Positions 1 through 12,010 of a stretch of 64,000 nt of DNA are shown here, in pieces. Source of the DNA: Perognathus longimembris pacificus (taxonomy: Eukaryota > Chordata > Mammalia > Rodentia > Heteromyidae); the NCBI RefSeq assembly GCF_023159225.1, contig NC_063181.1, forward strand, positions 10,871,606 to 10,935,605. The letters are read 5' to 3'. Positions within the stretch are counted from its first letter, which is position 1; every line of letters begins with the position of its first letter. The position numbers were made by a program, and so were the translations under genes. The notes under the pieces were generated by a model. That model saw only the letters and a list, made by a program, of their open reading frames with translations. It did not search any database and was not told where the DNA came from.

Positions 1-2487
1 GACTAAACCTGACACAGAAATCTCCATCAGTTATGGGAAGAAGAACAGTGCCCTTAAAATTTCAGCCACATTATGTTACTGCTTTTGTAAGTCCTTCTGA
101 AATTTTCTTATCTTAATAAAATTGATGTCCTCCAACCCCTTCCCCATTTTGATCTCACTAGTTTCCTTTCAGTCACTCCATCTCACCTGCCACCCATTCA
201 CCACAGGACTTTTTCACAGTCGGCTTCCTCACCAGAACCTTCTTCAGGCTCCATTTTAGGCCTCCCATCCATTCTCAAGACCAGGACAGGTCTGAATCCT
301 TTCAGAATCTTGCAGAGTCTACCATAGAGTCAGCACAGTTACTGTTTTACATTTGTTTGAAGGATTCTTTGATTATTAATCAATGATTATTTGATTAATG
401 TCTATTTTCAGTGCAAGCACTGTGGGAGCGGGATTCTGTCTCATTTTGCATAATATTCTATTTCTAGGGCCCACTGTAATAAATGAGGGAAATGTTAAAG
501 AAAATTAGAGATGTTTTGTCATTTGCACTATAAAAACTTAGTTACTATAACATAGTATCAAGTGGGAGCTTCTTTTTGTTGGCGTTAAAGGTATAGCTTT
601 AAATTATTGAGTGGTAGAAATTAATAAGTGAACCAAACTACTTAGCAATCTCATCAAATAAAGGGGGGAATAAAGTGTAGACCTTCAGGATTTTCTGATT
701 AATGAAAATAAGGTGTAAAAATGATATTCTTGCTGTTCAAATAATACTTTAGGAAAGATACAACTAGGATTGTATACTTTGATTGACATTGTTTTTTGTG
801 TAAAGAATCTGCCTCATGGGAAACCCTGTGGAATTCAGGACCTCTTACCATTTCTTACCTCATAGATATCAAACCTAGCATGTGTTGGGTATTTAGGGAG
901 TGTTTGTTTAATTGGCACTTGATGGTATAAAAAGATAGTATGGATGCATTTATTGAATTAGCTTTTGGAATAGAATATTTCTCTGCATTTGCAATCCTAT
1001 ATACAATTATTGGCATATTCACCTGGAAGAACAGCTTTGGAGCTTTGAAATATCATGTCTATATTTACATTCTATATTTACTTTGCAGGAGAATGACTAC
1101 TCAGTTCTTAATAGCACAGAAAGTACTTACAGTAGCTCTGGTATACAGAAAAGGTTAGTTTTCCCACCCATCCAGAAGGCCTGTATTTCCAAGATACAGT
1201 TTCCTTATTTGTTTTTGCCACGTGATGGATTGGAGAGGGCAAGCTGCTGCCACAGTGTCAGTTGCGTGGGACTATGTGTGTAACACACAGATGCAGGCTT
1301 CTTTCTGCCGCTTCCTCTATCCCTAAGCAGCAAAGCTAACCTGTGACTCTGGTCTAAACTGTCTAAACATGACTCTGATTTTGTTCATAAAGCAAGAATG
1401 ATTTTTTTTAAGGCTTGGGACTATTCCACACTTATAATGTGCTTTTCCCTCAAGAATGTTATTTAATTTTAAATGTAAGTAAGTTCTATTTAAAGGGTTT
1501 TCCCCATCCTGTTGCTTTGTATGTTTGAGGAACAGATGGAACTAAAAGCATGTGATGCTACAGGCAAGATTAAGGGCTGCTAAAGTGAGGTAATATATTC
1601 CAAAGGTTGAACAAGTTGTTGGTTTTTGATTCCCAACTGTGAATTACTGTAAACAATGATTGTTTTACTAAGATGATTTAGTTGCAGTCTAGATGATGCT
1701 TCATGAGCAAAGTAAATCTGTAGGCACACTGCTACATAAAACTTTTTGCGTCTGTGCGAAAGATGGGAATGGCACATGAATGTGAAGCTTGCTTCGTAGT
1801 CTGAGGAACCAGACAGCAAAATGGAGCCTGCCAGTGAGGTCCAAGCAGCTGTCCTGAGCAGTCACTCAGTGTTATTGTAGAAAGTGGTAGGTAATGGCAC
1901 ACAACAGGGCAACAGGGGAACTTTTCCTTATCAAGCCTCCACCCTGGTATACCACCTGGTCTTTTGGATCTCTTTTCTGGGGCCTGGAATGCCAGAAGCT
2001 AAGAGTTCAAAGTCACAATGGGTCCCTAGACCAAGAGATGTATCAGCTTAGATAGCCTGGAAGGAGACGGGAGAAAAACAGAACAGTAAGTTTTCATCTA
2101 CATTGAGTCTTTAGTTTTAAAATTACCTATTGTTCATATAGATTGCCACAGATAGCAGTAGAGAATGTGCTATAGAAGTGAAACTAGTTGTATGAACTCA
2201 TGGTCTTATATGGAAAGGAACTGCAAGAATGGAGCTGTGGCAAATGTATCTGAATTTCACCACTAGCTCCTAAGCTACTGCTACAGTTGACTTTTCAAAT
2301 CTATCTTCTGTATTGTATGAGTGGCCATCTCCATTTCACGGTGAATTATTATCCCAGCATCGAATTTCCTATTTCAAGGAAAATGTGTCAAGCTTTAATG
2401 CACTCTGGAAAGATGTATGTTTATGGAATGTTTTACTTTCAAGAAACAAAAACTGTATTAAAAAATCCTAATTGGAAATGAAGACAG
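1..2487. other. Intron, nothing recognised
   Basis: AT-rich single-copy-looking sequence inside the PSD3 locus. No exon, RNA gene or repeat family was recognised. A splice-bounded open stretch at 1089-1153 was examined and rejected (its length would break the PSD3 frame). Confidence 0.5.
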
Positions 2488-2620
2488 CTGTGCATACTAC
2501 CAGTGAGACCCTGGACAAGCCACTTCACGTTTCTGGATCTCATGACTCGGCATATGTGACATGAAGAGATTGGAAGGGTTTACTTCTGAGACTCTCATGA
2601 GATTAATGTCTAATGAATGG
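2488..2620 (+). repeat. MIR SINE fragment
   Basis: The core 'gagaccctggacaagccact' followed by 'tcacgtttctggatctca' is the MIR pattern of a tRNA-derived ancient mammalian SINE in plus orientation; the flanks have decayed. Confidence 0.65.
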
Positions 2621-3764
2621 TCTAGGATTGAATTCATTTAGCACCATTCTAACAATAGTCTAGAAAATGTTGGGCCATGTATCAGTCCACCAGAAAGTCT
2701 CAGCCAGAACTTGCCCTCAGTCCTAACACTTAGAAGGGTCTGCTGTCTCTCTACACTGTTTCAGCATAAGCACACGTCATCTGGGAAGCCAAGGGGAAGC
2801 CGTAGGAGCCTATTAAAACCATCACCCTATTCAGAAAATACATAGAAGCTAGGTCCTCCTTGATATCTCCCCACCCTCTACTTCCGAACCCTCTAGGCTG
2901 GTGGACAATTGGTATTTGTCATTTGTTTTCACTTTGTCTTCTCTCCACTGTTCATAACTGAATCCCTAGTTTTTTAATGGATTTATTCCATATCTTAGAA
3001 AACAACCCAATTTTTGTTTTCCTGTCAATCTCATTTGGGGACCACAAGCCGTCGTCTACATGGATACCCTGAAAGTATTCACCGTTGTTACTACGACCAC
3101 AGGATTTCCTGTTCTCTCTGCCTGCTGAATGTGAGCTGTGGCAAGCTGGAGGCTGGGCTGTGTGAGTGCTGTGTATCCCCAGCCCCTGTACCTGCTAGGG
3201 ATACAAGAGCGGTACATTAAATCCAGTGTATCTCTGTGGACTCTGCCTGTGGGGGTGGTGCTAAGAGAGCTTTGCTGTTACCATTAACTAAGACCCTTTT
3301 GTGAAGCTTTTTTAGGGCTTATGTATGAAACAGTGTCCTCAGAAAAAGCATCAGAAGGTAAAATAGCCATTCCCAGGTTTCCATTTAATTAGTTTGCCTT
3401 ATTAAATTTCTCCTACAATTTTGGGATATGGAAGTCACCTTCATTTTCTGCTATACCTTTCATAGAAAGTTATTTTGTGCTTCTAAACAGCTGCTGCTCT
3501 GCAGGAGGCCTGCCTTTATTTTATCGGAAGCAGGCTCTCTACACAGGCTGCCTAATGTCTAGAAATGGGAGAGGCCCCAGAGGAGGCAGGGTTACCACAG
3601 GGTCATCTGGTATGGCCTTCGTTGTAGTGATTCCTTCATATTGCATCTAGTAGTGAACCACATGTGTACCTGGCATCAAAACTGTGGGCAATTGTATGGA
3701 AGTATAGGAGGATGAAAATAGGGCTTATTTGGAAAACCATGTTGTTAAGATGTGTCATATTGCA
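2621..3764. other. Intron, nothing recognised
   Basis: No repeat family, exon or RNA gene could be identified in this stretch. Confidence 0.4.
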
Positions 3765-4060
3765 GATATTTTTGCTGTACCATTATTCATGGTAGCACAA
3801 GTCTGTAAAGCAAATGTCCAATAATGCAATCCAGATGAAATATAGTTTGTCCATTATAAAGGGATATTATGCAACCATTAATGAAGTGGGTATATATGTG
3901 ATAATGGAGATTTAATTTGGGTGGAGAGGGATGAAATAGCAAGAATATCTGTCATGCTTTCACTTACTGTTCCTAAGTAGAAAAGTAACAGCCATGCATA
4001 GAGTGTATATGGATGGATTTTCTCTGGAAGAGTGCATACAAAACTACCAGTAGCCCTTCT
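3765..4060 (+). mobile_element. L1 fragment, 3' region, sense
   Basis: Contains the L1 3'-region pattern in order: 'attattcatggtagcac', 'aaatgtccaataatgcaa', 'gatattatgcaaccatta', and a block ending in 'cttactgttcctaagtag'. Diverged and without an intact reading frame. Confidence 0.65.
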
Positions 4061-4941
4061 TTCTGAGTAGAAGGACTAGGCAACCAGTAAGGGAAGGACA
4101 TTTACATTTTACTTGATTTTTCTTCTGTTAGGAAAAAAACCCATACTGTGTTATTTACTGTAATCACTTTTCAGAAAAGAAACCCTGATTTTTTAGAAAA
4201 AGAGAATTCAATGACTTGAAAGCTGGTTGAGATGGAAGCATGGTTTATTTTCAGTAGTTTGTTTCATAAGTAGTCAGCGAACTATTCCCTAGCAGGGGCC
4301 TCTGTGGCCTCTGAGGTGCGTGTCACTTCAAGTAGCAATGAGTGGCTGGAGGGTGAGGGTGGGAGGGGGTATGATGGAGAACCAGGGGGTGTGGAAGGTG
4401 TTGAGAAGCTAACATTAGAGGGGACCACCGAATGATGAGAAGCCAGTATTGTGTGGGGCATCAGCATGGGGCAACAGAATTCTAGACAGAAAGAGAGCAA
4501 GTTGGGGTCATTCAGGGAAACTTTAGAAAGGAGGCAGGCTCATATTCCATGTGCAGATTGAACAGAAGCTACAGTGCAGTGCAGTTCTTGGGACAAAGAC
4601 AGGCCTGGCTGGAGGAGCCCATAGTATTGGGAAGTAGTAAGGGCTAAGTTTAGATTAGGAGGATAAAGCAGAACACCAAGGGTGCTAGTGACACTGCACA
4701 CTTCTCAAGTACCTGTTGCAGACATGCTCAGGACATTAAGATAGCATCTGCTGTCCTTGTTGCACTCTTACCACATACAGATATATGTTGTAGACCAGAG
4801 TACAGGGAAAAGGGGCTGAGGAAGATTTTTCTCTCCTTGATTTGCAGGGAGGCTAATTAAGGTTTAAAAGGAAAGGACAGCCCCACAAGGCCAGACGATG
4901 CGGGAGATGGTGTGCTCTGATGTATAGCATATTTATTGAGA
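4061..4941. other. Intron, nothing recognised
   Basis: Unremarkable except a G-rich stretch near 4340-4400. No repeat family or exon recognised. Confidence 0.4.
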
Positions 4942-5042
4942 GGATTTGGGTCTTGGCTCTCAGCATCCTGGACTGTCTTCCTGTGCGATGGGGATTGTAA
5001 TGCATCCCTTTTCAGAATAGTCAACTTGAGACTTAAATGAAC
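4942..5042 (+). repeat. Probable MIR fragment
   Basis: Order of 'gggtcttggctct', 'gactgtcttcctgtgcga', 'atggggattgtaatgc' and a terminal 'cttaaatgaactg' resembles a heavily decayed MIR in plus orientation. Confidence 0.35.
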
Positions 5043-6809
5043 TGTTCATTTCTTTAAGGTTTTCAGTGTTTACAGCTGCAAATGGCTACTGGTAATGACA
5101 GTCTAGGACTAATACTAGTGGGCTGCTGAACCTTCCAGCAGTGAGAAATTGTCTGTCTTCATATATGTTACTATATAGTTCTCATGCTTTTTAAATTTAA
5201 CCATTTTAGTAAAAGAAAGGAAAATAAGTGCATCAGGAAATGTATTCTAACCCCTTAGGCTGACTGGCAAATACTATTGGCTGTTTGGTTCTGTTAAACC
5301 ACATTGAAGCAGGCTCTCATAACAGAACTTTATAAATTCTTATCTAGCTCTGCAGTGGCTTGATGGTTATCCTTCAAGCTTACTTTGGTTAGAGATATTT
5401 GTCTAAGAAATCCTCATGTGCTCTGGTTAGAATTATATATTACCATAACTTAGCATTAAATTATCAGCTGTCACACTGTTATAGTGCACCACTTTTATGT
5501 ATTTTTAAAATTTATTTTATTCCAAAAATCAGTCATTCACTAGCTTCAATTACCAGATATGAGAGCAAAGTACACCCCACGGTAGACAAAGTGATGTTTA
5601 GACTGAACTCTGTTCAGTTTTGAAGGACAGGACAGCCCAAACAGTTTCCAAAGACTTATTTTTCTGTTATTCTTTTCAATGAAATCCCACCTAAAGGCAA
5701 AGTGTCTTTGTCTTGTTATAGCACTGCTGAAGTCCCAAGTGCTTCAAATACAGGAAGTGGAAACTGAAGTAGGAGGAGGTGAGAAAAAGCTCCTAGCAGG
5801 AGGGTAAAACAAACGCAAAGCTGAAGCATGCCCTTTACCTCGGCCTGTTGCCAGGGGAGGCAAATGGGCCAAATACATTACACCATGCCCCAGTGCCAGC
5901 ACTCAGCTGTGTGCTCTATAGCAACTGTAGTCTGAAGGCCTCGCGGGAGAGTTCGTATGAAGGATATGATGGGTGGATGAGGCGCTTCCTTGGTTTTCAT
6001 GAACTGTTACGTTTGGTCATATATGGACACCAGACTTATATGGCCGACCTACCCCTGGGATAGCAGTCTTACTTATGCTCAAAACTTAACTTCATATGTC
6101 AGGGACTAAGATAATCTTGTTTTCTTACAACACCCAACTAGCAATTCTTACTCAGAAGGTGGCATGTCCCTGTGTTCACTGACAGAACATTTGTGCCTAT
6201 TAGGAAAGCTGCTTGTTCCTTATTGATCTGGTTTGGCTTTATTGATCTCATTCTTGAGCTGTGTTTAAAGTTACCATGTACTAAACCCCAATTCTTTTTT
6301 TTTTCTTAACTTTTTAGTATGATAGGGAAGTTGCCAACATCTCTCTTCAGCATTTGCTGTGTAATCTGACAATTCCTGTTTAAATTCTTAGCTACAGTAG
6401 TCTAGGATGATTTAATAGTGGGCTAGGAAATATTTAATTCTTCAGACTAGCAGTACAATTTAAATTGTTAATAAGTGTTTGGCCTGAAACAGGAAAGAAA
6501 GGAAAATGATCGATCACCAAGATGCCTTTGTGGCTACCATCTGGTCACTAGCCGGTAACTAAGGAGCCTTTTGATACCCAGTGGTGGATCCCCACCCCCC
6601 CACTCCCTCCTTTGGAAACGTAGCTCCATCCATTCTCATCACACATGGTGCCTTGCAGAGTACTTCAGAGTTTTATTTGTGGTATCTCTGTTTTGCTGTT
6701 GATGTTAATGAGTTTCTGCACAATATCACAAGAGAAATGGTGTTGCTGTCTAGAATGTTAATGAGTTGCTCCCCTGGCCATTTGCCATTTCTTCCAGGGT
6801 GTGAATATG
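5043..6809. other. Intron, nothing recognised
   Basis: No recognised repeat, exon or RNA gene. It ends at the TG tract that precedes the putative alternative promoter. Confidence 0.4.
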
Positions 6810-6813
6810 GTGC

Positions 6814-6860
<47 letters not shown>

Positions 6861-6863
6861 TGT
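6810..6863 (+). repeat. (TG)n microsatellite
   Basis: Starts TGCGTGCG, then about 20 uninterrupted TG units, one TA interruption, then more TG. Alternating purine-pyrimidine sequence lies about 270 bp upstream of the 7137 ATG. Confidence 0.97.
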
Positions 6864-6869
6864 AAAAGG

Positions 6870-7136
6870 GAGACGAGTAGCAGGGGTGGGATTGCATTTT
6901 TTTTTTCCTCTTTGCAGCCAGTGACGTGAGCCGTGCTTGGAACAATCAGACTTGCTGCAAACAGGGTAGTTGAAGATGCTGGGGGAGGCAGCCTGGTGCC
7001 TCTGAAGCTAAGGCGGATCTCGGCACTCAGGAGCTGCTTAGGCACAGCCGGCTGAGCTCCTCCAGCGCGAGAGCCTTGCAACGGGTGGAAAGTGCCTTTT
7101 GATTTCTCCAAACCCCTTCCCTAGTGGACCTTCACA
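6870..7136 (+). promoter_or_regulatory. Putative intronic promoter and 5' UTR of short PSD3 transcript
   Basis: Between a TG microsatellite and the ATG at 7137 the sequence changes from AT-rich, CpG-poor intron to a GC-rich block. CpG sites cluster at about 7012-7082 and continue through the coding exon (TTCGGG, CTCGGG, CCCGGG, ATCCGGCGG, CACCGG). A CRE-like octamer TGACGTGA (7 of 8 matches to the palindrome) lies at 6922-6929. No TATA box is clear. No splice acceptor is obvious immediately before the ATG, which fits a first exon. The transcription start is not determined. Confidence 0.5.
6976..7005 (+). other. Possible upstream ORF in the short-isoform 5' UTR
   Basis: ATG at 6976 followed by eight sense codons and TGA (MLGEAAWCL). 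If transcription starts upstream of 6976 this uORF precedes the 7137 start and could dampen its translation. It only matters if the leader really includes it. Confidence 0.3.
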
Positions 7137-7295
7137 ATGATTGGCGTGAATAGTGTTCAGAGTGCCAGCAAGGTTCGGGTGAGGACCTCGGGTTCTGTGA
7201 AATACTCCCGGGAGGATTCTATCCGGCGGCAGTCCCACCGGTCAAAGTCTATGAAAATTTCCAACTCCTCAGAGTTTTCTGCTAAGGAGAGCAAG
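7137..7295 (+). CDS. PSD3: Alternative first coding exon of PSD3 (53 codons)
   Basis: An ATG at 7137 opens 53 codons that end exactly at a donor (GCAAG|GTAAAG, intron starts 7296). The start is well defined: an in-frame TAG lies four codons upstream and the context has A at -3. The donor is phase 0, and the next PSD3 exon at 24352 begins in phase 0, so splicing would join ...SAKESK to ALYNSI... in frame. The peptide is basic and serine-rich with a RRQS motif (residues 31-34) that fits a basophilic kinase site; no domain or signal peptide is seen. The product would carry only the last Sec7 residues plus PH and tail, so it should lack ARF exchange activity. A Sec7-less short form is known for the paralogue EFA6A (PSD). 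Whether this PSD3 form is already annotated in other mammals I cannot check. Coding status is likely; its use as a first exon is inferred. Confidence 0.8.
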
Positions 7296-10200
7296 GTAAA
7301 GAAATGCCGTGTTAAGCCTTATTGACAATTGAATGGTGGGATAGCAATTTCTAGGGTCTCTGCCAGTCAGTGCAGTGACAGGCTGAGAAAGTAACAGGGA
7401 ACAGAAAATGGCTCTTAAGATAATCAGGTGAGATTGGGGAGGGGGCTTCTACCTGGGCTCCACATGCGGAGATTGCTGGGGTGTGGGTCGGTTCTGCAGA
7501 GAGCCAGTTAGTGGGAGAGAATTAAGCAGTGCTCCAGCTGAGATGCGGGGAGCTGGTGGTTGGCACATTGATCTTGTTTTCAGTCTCAGCAAGGTTGCCT
7601 TGACAAATGGCTTTGCAATGCAGTGTATTTTTAGAACATTGGGAATATAGAAATATTGTTATGGTTTTATCTTTCAGTGAGTTCCCTTTGCCTTCCCTCC
7701 CCCAGTCTCTTCCTCTTCCTCAGTCTGTGCGGCTGATGTACCATAGTAGCCGGGTCCTGTTGCACTATATTCCTGCCATGTTCCACCCCAACTGTATGTA
7801 ATTGGGAGAGAGGTTTCTTTCATCTTCTTTGTGCATATATGTGCTGATGCCATATTGTCTGTAAAACACTTGTGTTTTTTGCAGTGTCTCAAGGGAATAT
7901 AATCTGGGTTCATGTGGAATGTGAAGGGAGTGATTACGTAGTGAAGTGGGCATTTACTACATGCAACATATTCTTGAGAATCTTCCCACCACCATCTGTG
8001 TGAGCAGGGTACTCAGAAACACTCCCACTCCACAGGTTTAAAAATGGAATAATGGAATCATAGGATCACAGAACTCTAGGGCTGGAAATGTGGATGATTA
8101 TAATACAGATTCATAGACTTGAAAATTTATAGGAAAAGCTTCAGGAAGTGGTGTGGTCCAGGACCACGAGAGTGACATCAGGTTTTCACCCTCCCCTCTA
8201 CCACTATCTCCTCTCCTTCTCCTTCCCAGTCAGTCCCCTTCCTTGGTGACATTAAATTATTGAAAGACTGTTGTAACTGCAGCTTCCCCTCAAAATATGG
8301 CAGATGAGATTTGGCAAAGTATCTTGTGTGACTTTAAGAAACATGTTGGCTTTCCATCCACCCCCTTAGATCATGACACACAAACTCTAACCCCCATCAA
8401 TCATTAGCAAAGTGCTTGACTCCACTAAGTCTTCAGATGTGTTTCCCCCTTCACTTGTGTGTGTGTATGTGGCTTCACAGTTCCTAGGGCCTGGATGAGA
8501 ATGCATTGGTTCTTGCTGCAACTCTTAGGAGACCTTGCATGGTGTGATAGCTAGAGTCTCCTGATGAGGAAGACCCCAAGGGGTTATTACAGTGTCAAGT
8601 AAATAAATGTAGGCAAGCATGGGATTCCCAACGTGGCTATCAAATTGGTTTCTACAGAGAACACTAATTATCCTCTCTGAATTTTGTTTTGTATGTAATA
8701 TACATTACACCCGTAGTATGATCCAGAGCCTATAGAAAATAAGAGGTCATTATCATGAATGCTGCTATAATCCTACCACCCATCCTGCTGATAATTCAAC
8801 CATTTTAACAGTGGCAGGCTTTCTCAGAGTTAGGAAGGTGAAGTGTCACGTTAGAAGCCAGTACAGATGCCACATGAGAAAATCTTTTTCTACCTTCTCT
8901 ATTTGCCACATAGTATAAGGTACTCATATTCTACTAGCATATATTAATTGTGCGAAGTGAGGAGTTCATTGTATATTTTCATATACTTGTATAGAAGACA
9001 AAGCACTTTAAAAAAATATTGCAAATCTTGCAGCAAGCCCCTGCTGGAATTAAAGCCAAGACCATCACATACTTTAAAGGTGATACCTTTTTTTACAATG
9101 ATCATTTGTGAAGTATATTATATTCCTTGCATTTCAGTGGTATGCATTTAAGACTGTTCAAGCTTTATTTCTTTTAGGGTTATGTACTCTTAAAATGGAG
9201 CACCAGAAGTGCTGATAGAAAATTACAAAAGTAGGAAATTAAGTAGATTGTAATTTAATCACTCACTGTTTTTGTTCTCTAAATGAAGTGTACAGAACTG
9301 AGTAACACTTAGGCTGGTTCTCTAAATTAATGAGCTGAATTTTACTATGGACATGTGCAACTTTATGGTATAATGTATATTCTTACGTATACAGATTTTG
9401 CTCCAAGTACCAATAATTACAATCCTCACATCATTTACATCTAGTTGTACTTTTTAATATTTAAAGTAAAATCCATGCTTCTTTTTGCTTAGCAGAGCAC
9501 TTTCAGTTATCTCACTTCATCAAAAATGTAAGCTGTAAATCTATGATTAGGAGAAATTTTACTTGTCCCTCTTGTGCCACCCCTCCTCCTTTAAAAAAAA
9601 AAAGAAATGGCAAAGTGCCATTAACTAAGGATATTCACCTAGCACTTCACCTGGGTCTTTTCTAGAATAGGTTATGACCGTCATTTCTCCTTTTCAGAGA
9701 TGGAGTTATCACAATTAATGTACTCTTTGGAAGCTTTCATTCATCTTCAACTTTGATTTTGTTGGACATTAAGCTCAAGATGTTTATTTAAAAATCAATT
9801 CATCTGTCATCCTCACTTTTCATTTGTTTTATTCATTTTTTTCACTTGCGTTCAAGGACTTTAAAGAATTTGATACTTTGCTTTTTAAACTACAGTGAAA
9901 TATTTTCAAAGTTTTTCTTGATCTCACCATTTAAAATAAAGAAAAGTACATTTCCTATCCTTTGTGGCTCATATTGACATAGTTTGATATATATCATTTA
10001 CTTTCCTAAATATTTTCCTTAAGCATTTATTCCTCTGTGAAGACTCTTTGGTTTTCCTACAGTGTGGATTTGCAGTTTTCTAGATATTACCTAGATAAGA
10101 TATTGAGACAGAGAAAATATGTCTTGTAATAATATATAAGTACTTTATGGAGACTACTAACATACATTAGAACATGCATGAAATCAGATTTTGCCTTTAG

Positions 10201-10375
10201 CCATTTACGTACTATCTGGTACTGAAAGAGATGCTAGTGACCCTCCTGGCCATGAGGGGGCAGTGCAGACCCACCTGCTGCTGGCCCACACCGTTCTGTC
10301 TGACAGAAAGAACATTTTGGAATCAGTTTCTTAAGAAATGGAATGCTCTGGGTGGTTTTCAGTATAAGACATTTT
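7296..10375. other. PSD3 intron, nothing recognised
   Basis: Begins at the GTAAAG donor of the alternative exon. The first few hundred bases remain GC-richer than the later intron. No repeat family identified. Confidence 0.4.
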
Positions 10376-10461
10376 TCTTTTCTTTTTTTTTTTTTATCTG
10401 GTGATGCCTGGGATCAAACCCTTGGCAAGTGCCCTGATACTGAGCTGCATCCCTAGCCCAG
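10376..10461 (-). repeat. ID/tRNA-Ala-type SINE monomer
   Basis: Poly-T (10383-10395) then 'gatgcctgggatcaaaccc', 'gatactgagctgcatcccta' and 'gccca' is the reverse complement of an ID-type SINE with B box then A box. GACATTTT at 10368-10375 and 10462-10469 are the likely target-site duplication. Confidence 0.8.
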
Positions 10462-10469
10462 GACATTTT

Positions 10470-11682
10470 GTTTTAAGCCCCCAAGCCTGCCAACGTTTTC
10501 CACCTTTTCTCTCTGCATTTAATTAAATCTCAAATATAATTTATTTTGATATTGCTTAGTGCTCGAGTAAAGCTTAAAACATAAATCTGTAAAGATCAGT
10601 GTTGATAATAACACTTTTTCCCTTTGGTATATCACCTATTTAGAGGGAGGAAGGTCTCATCTCAGCATTTTGTTTTTTACATTGCTTTTGAGGTTGAAAG
10701 ATAGCATGCAAGGTTAAAATCTTGAGGCCATTTTGGAGGTATGGGGGCCAAGGATTAAGAATTGTCAAGATAATGAACACATAAATCTAAAATAACTATT
10801 TAAAGATAGTATTCGATACAATAGCAAAGAAATAAATTTCTGTGACGGTGATATTTTAGAAATGTCTAGTAAAACTCTCAGTACTTTGGGCTGTACCTAG
10901 TGAAACCTCAGTCAAGCCTGGGTTTTGGTCAGTAGTGAAACACTGCATACACCTGGCAAGGCACTTCTCCCTGAAACTTGTCCACAAATTTCAAGTGTTT
11001 CTTGTTTCTTCTGAGCAATGTTAATTTGGGGATTCTTGTAGAGATCAGTGGAGTTATTTGTTTTGTATCAAGAAAAACCAAGCTAGACTGAAAGATGATA
11101 AGCTTTATAGTGTTTTAAATAAACCTCTTTCAGTACTAGGAGATCTTAAGCATAAACATGTGAAAGAAAAATGGAAGTGCTTTGCTCCAAAGCACTGCTT
11201 TGGGAATGCCTAATTCGTCGCTTTGTAAAACAGGTTGCAATAATGTTGAAAGGCACCATCAACTCTATTCTCTCTGTGCTACAAAGGCTTTGCTTGCTAT
11301 TTATTTAGCATTGTTAGGTAAATGCTAATCACTTTGCCCTCTATGAATCAAAGCTGTACAAAAGAGCCCGAAGAAATCTTGACAGTGCCTCTTTGCAGCC
11401 TGAAGTTTTAGTGGGAGTTTGTTATCATTTTTCCTAGATTACTTTTCTTCTTTAGACAAAGGCTAAGCTTGGGAAGGAAAATCTGTCAGATGGGACATTT
11501 TATCTACCTACTGAAATATGTACCTCATGAAATATAGAGAAAATATATAATTTGAAGATTTTTCTTTCCAAATGTTCATGTATTTTTTGAATTCTGAAAT
11601 TGATGCAGAGCATTTTTTAATGCCATAAATTCAGCTGTGAGCTGAATCCTTTCAGAGAGACAATATACTTAAACAATTAGTG
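10470..11682. other. PSD3 intron, nothing recognised
   Basis: AT-rich intron without recognised features. Confidence 0.4.
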
Positions 11683-12010
11683 AGAGTGGTGGCTCACACC
11701 TTCAATCCCAGCTTCTTGGATGGCAGGGCAGATTAAGGAAGATCAGGGTGTAAGGCTGCCCAGGAGCAAAAGTTAGTGAGTCCTTATCTCAAAGAACAAG
11801 CCATACATCTGTTTGGTAGCATACATCTGTAATCATAGCTTGTGGAAGGCAGAGGTAGGATAGCAGTATAAAGCCTGCCTGGGTAAAAGATATACATACT
11901 CCATGTGAAATGAAAGCAGAGAGAGCTTGGGAGTGGCTCAGGTGGTAGAGCTCTTAGTAAGCATGAATTCCTGAGTTTAAAGCAAGGAGCTGCCAAAATA
12001 AACAAAAAAG
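11683..12010 (+). repeat. Composite B1/7SL-type SINE with ID-like 3' unit
   Basis: Opens with the 7SL-type head 'gtggtggctcacacctt' and 'caatcccagc'; a second related unit follows ('tagcatacatctgtaatcat', 'gcctgcctgggtaaaag'), and then a tRNA-like unit 'gagtggctcaggtggtagag', ending 'aaataaacaaaa'. The arrangement is a B1-like plus ID-like dimer or trimer, moderately diverged. Confidence 0.75.

Noticed and set aside
1089..1153. Splice-bounded open segment (acceptor TTTGCAG, donor GTTAGT) that could be an upstream exon
   Set aside because: The donor is non-optimal, the peptide does not match any EFA6 sequence I know, and at 65 bp it would shift the frame if placed before the phase-0 exon at 24352. 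Best treated as chance.
6581..7111. Open frames of 90-117 codons on either side of the 7137 exon
   Set aside because: They read through the TG/CA microsatellite (CVCV or HTHT runs) and have no splice or family support.
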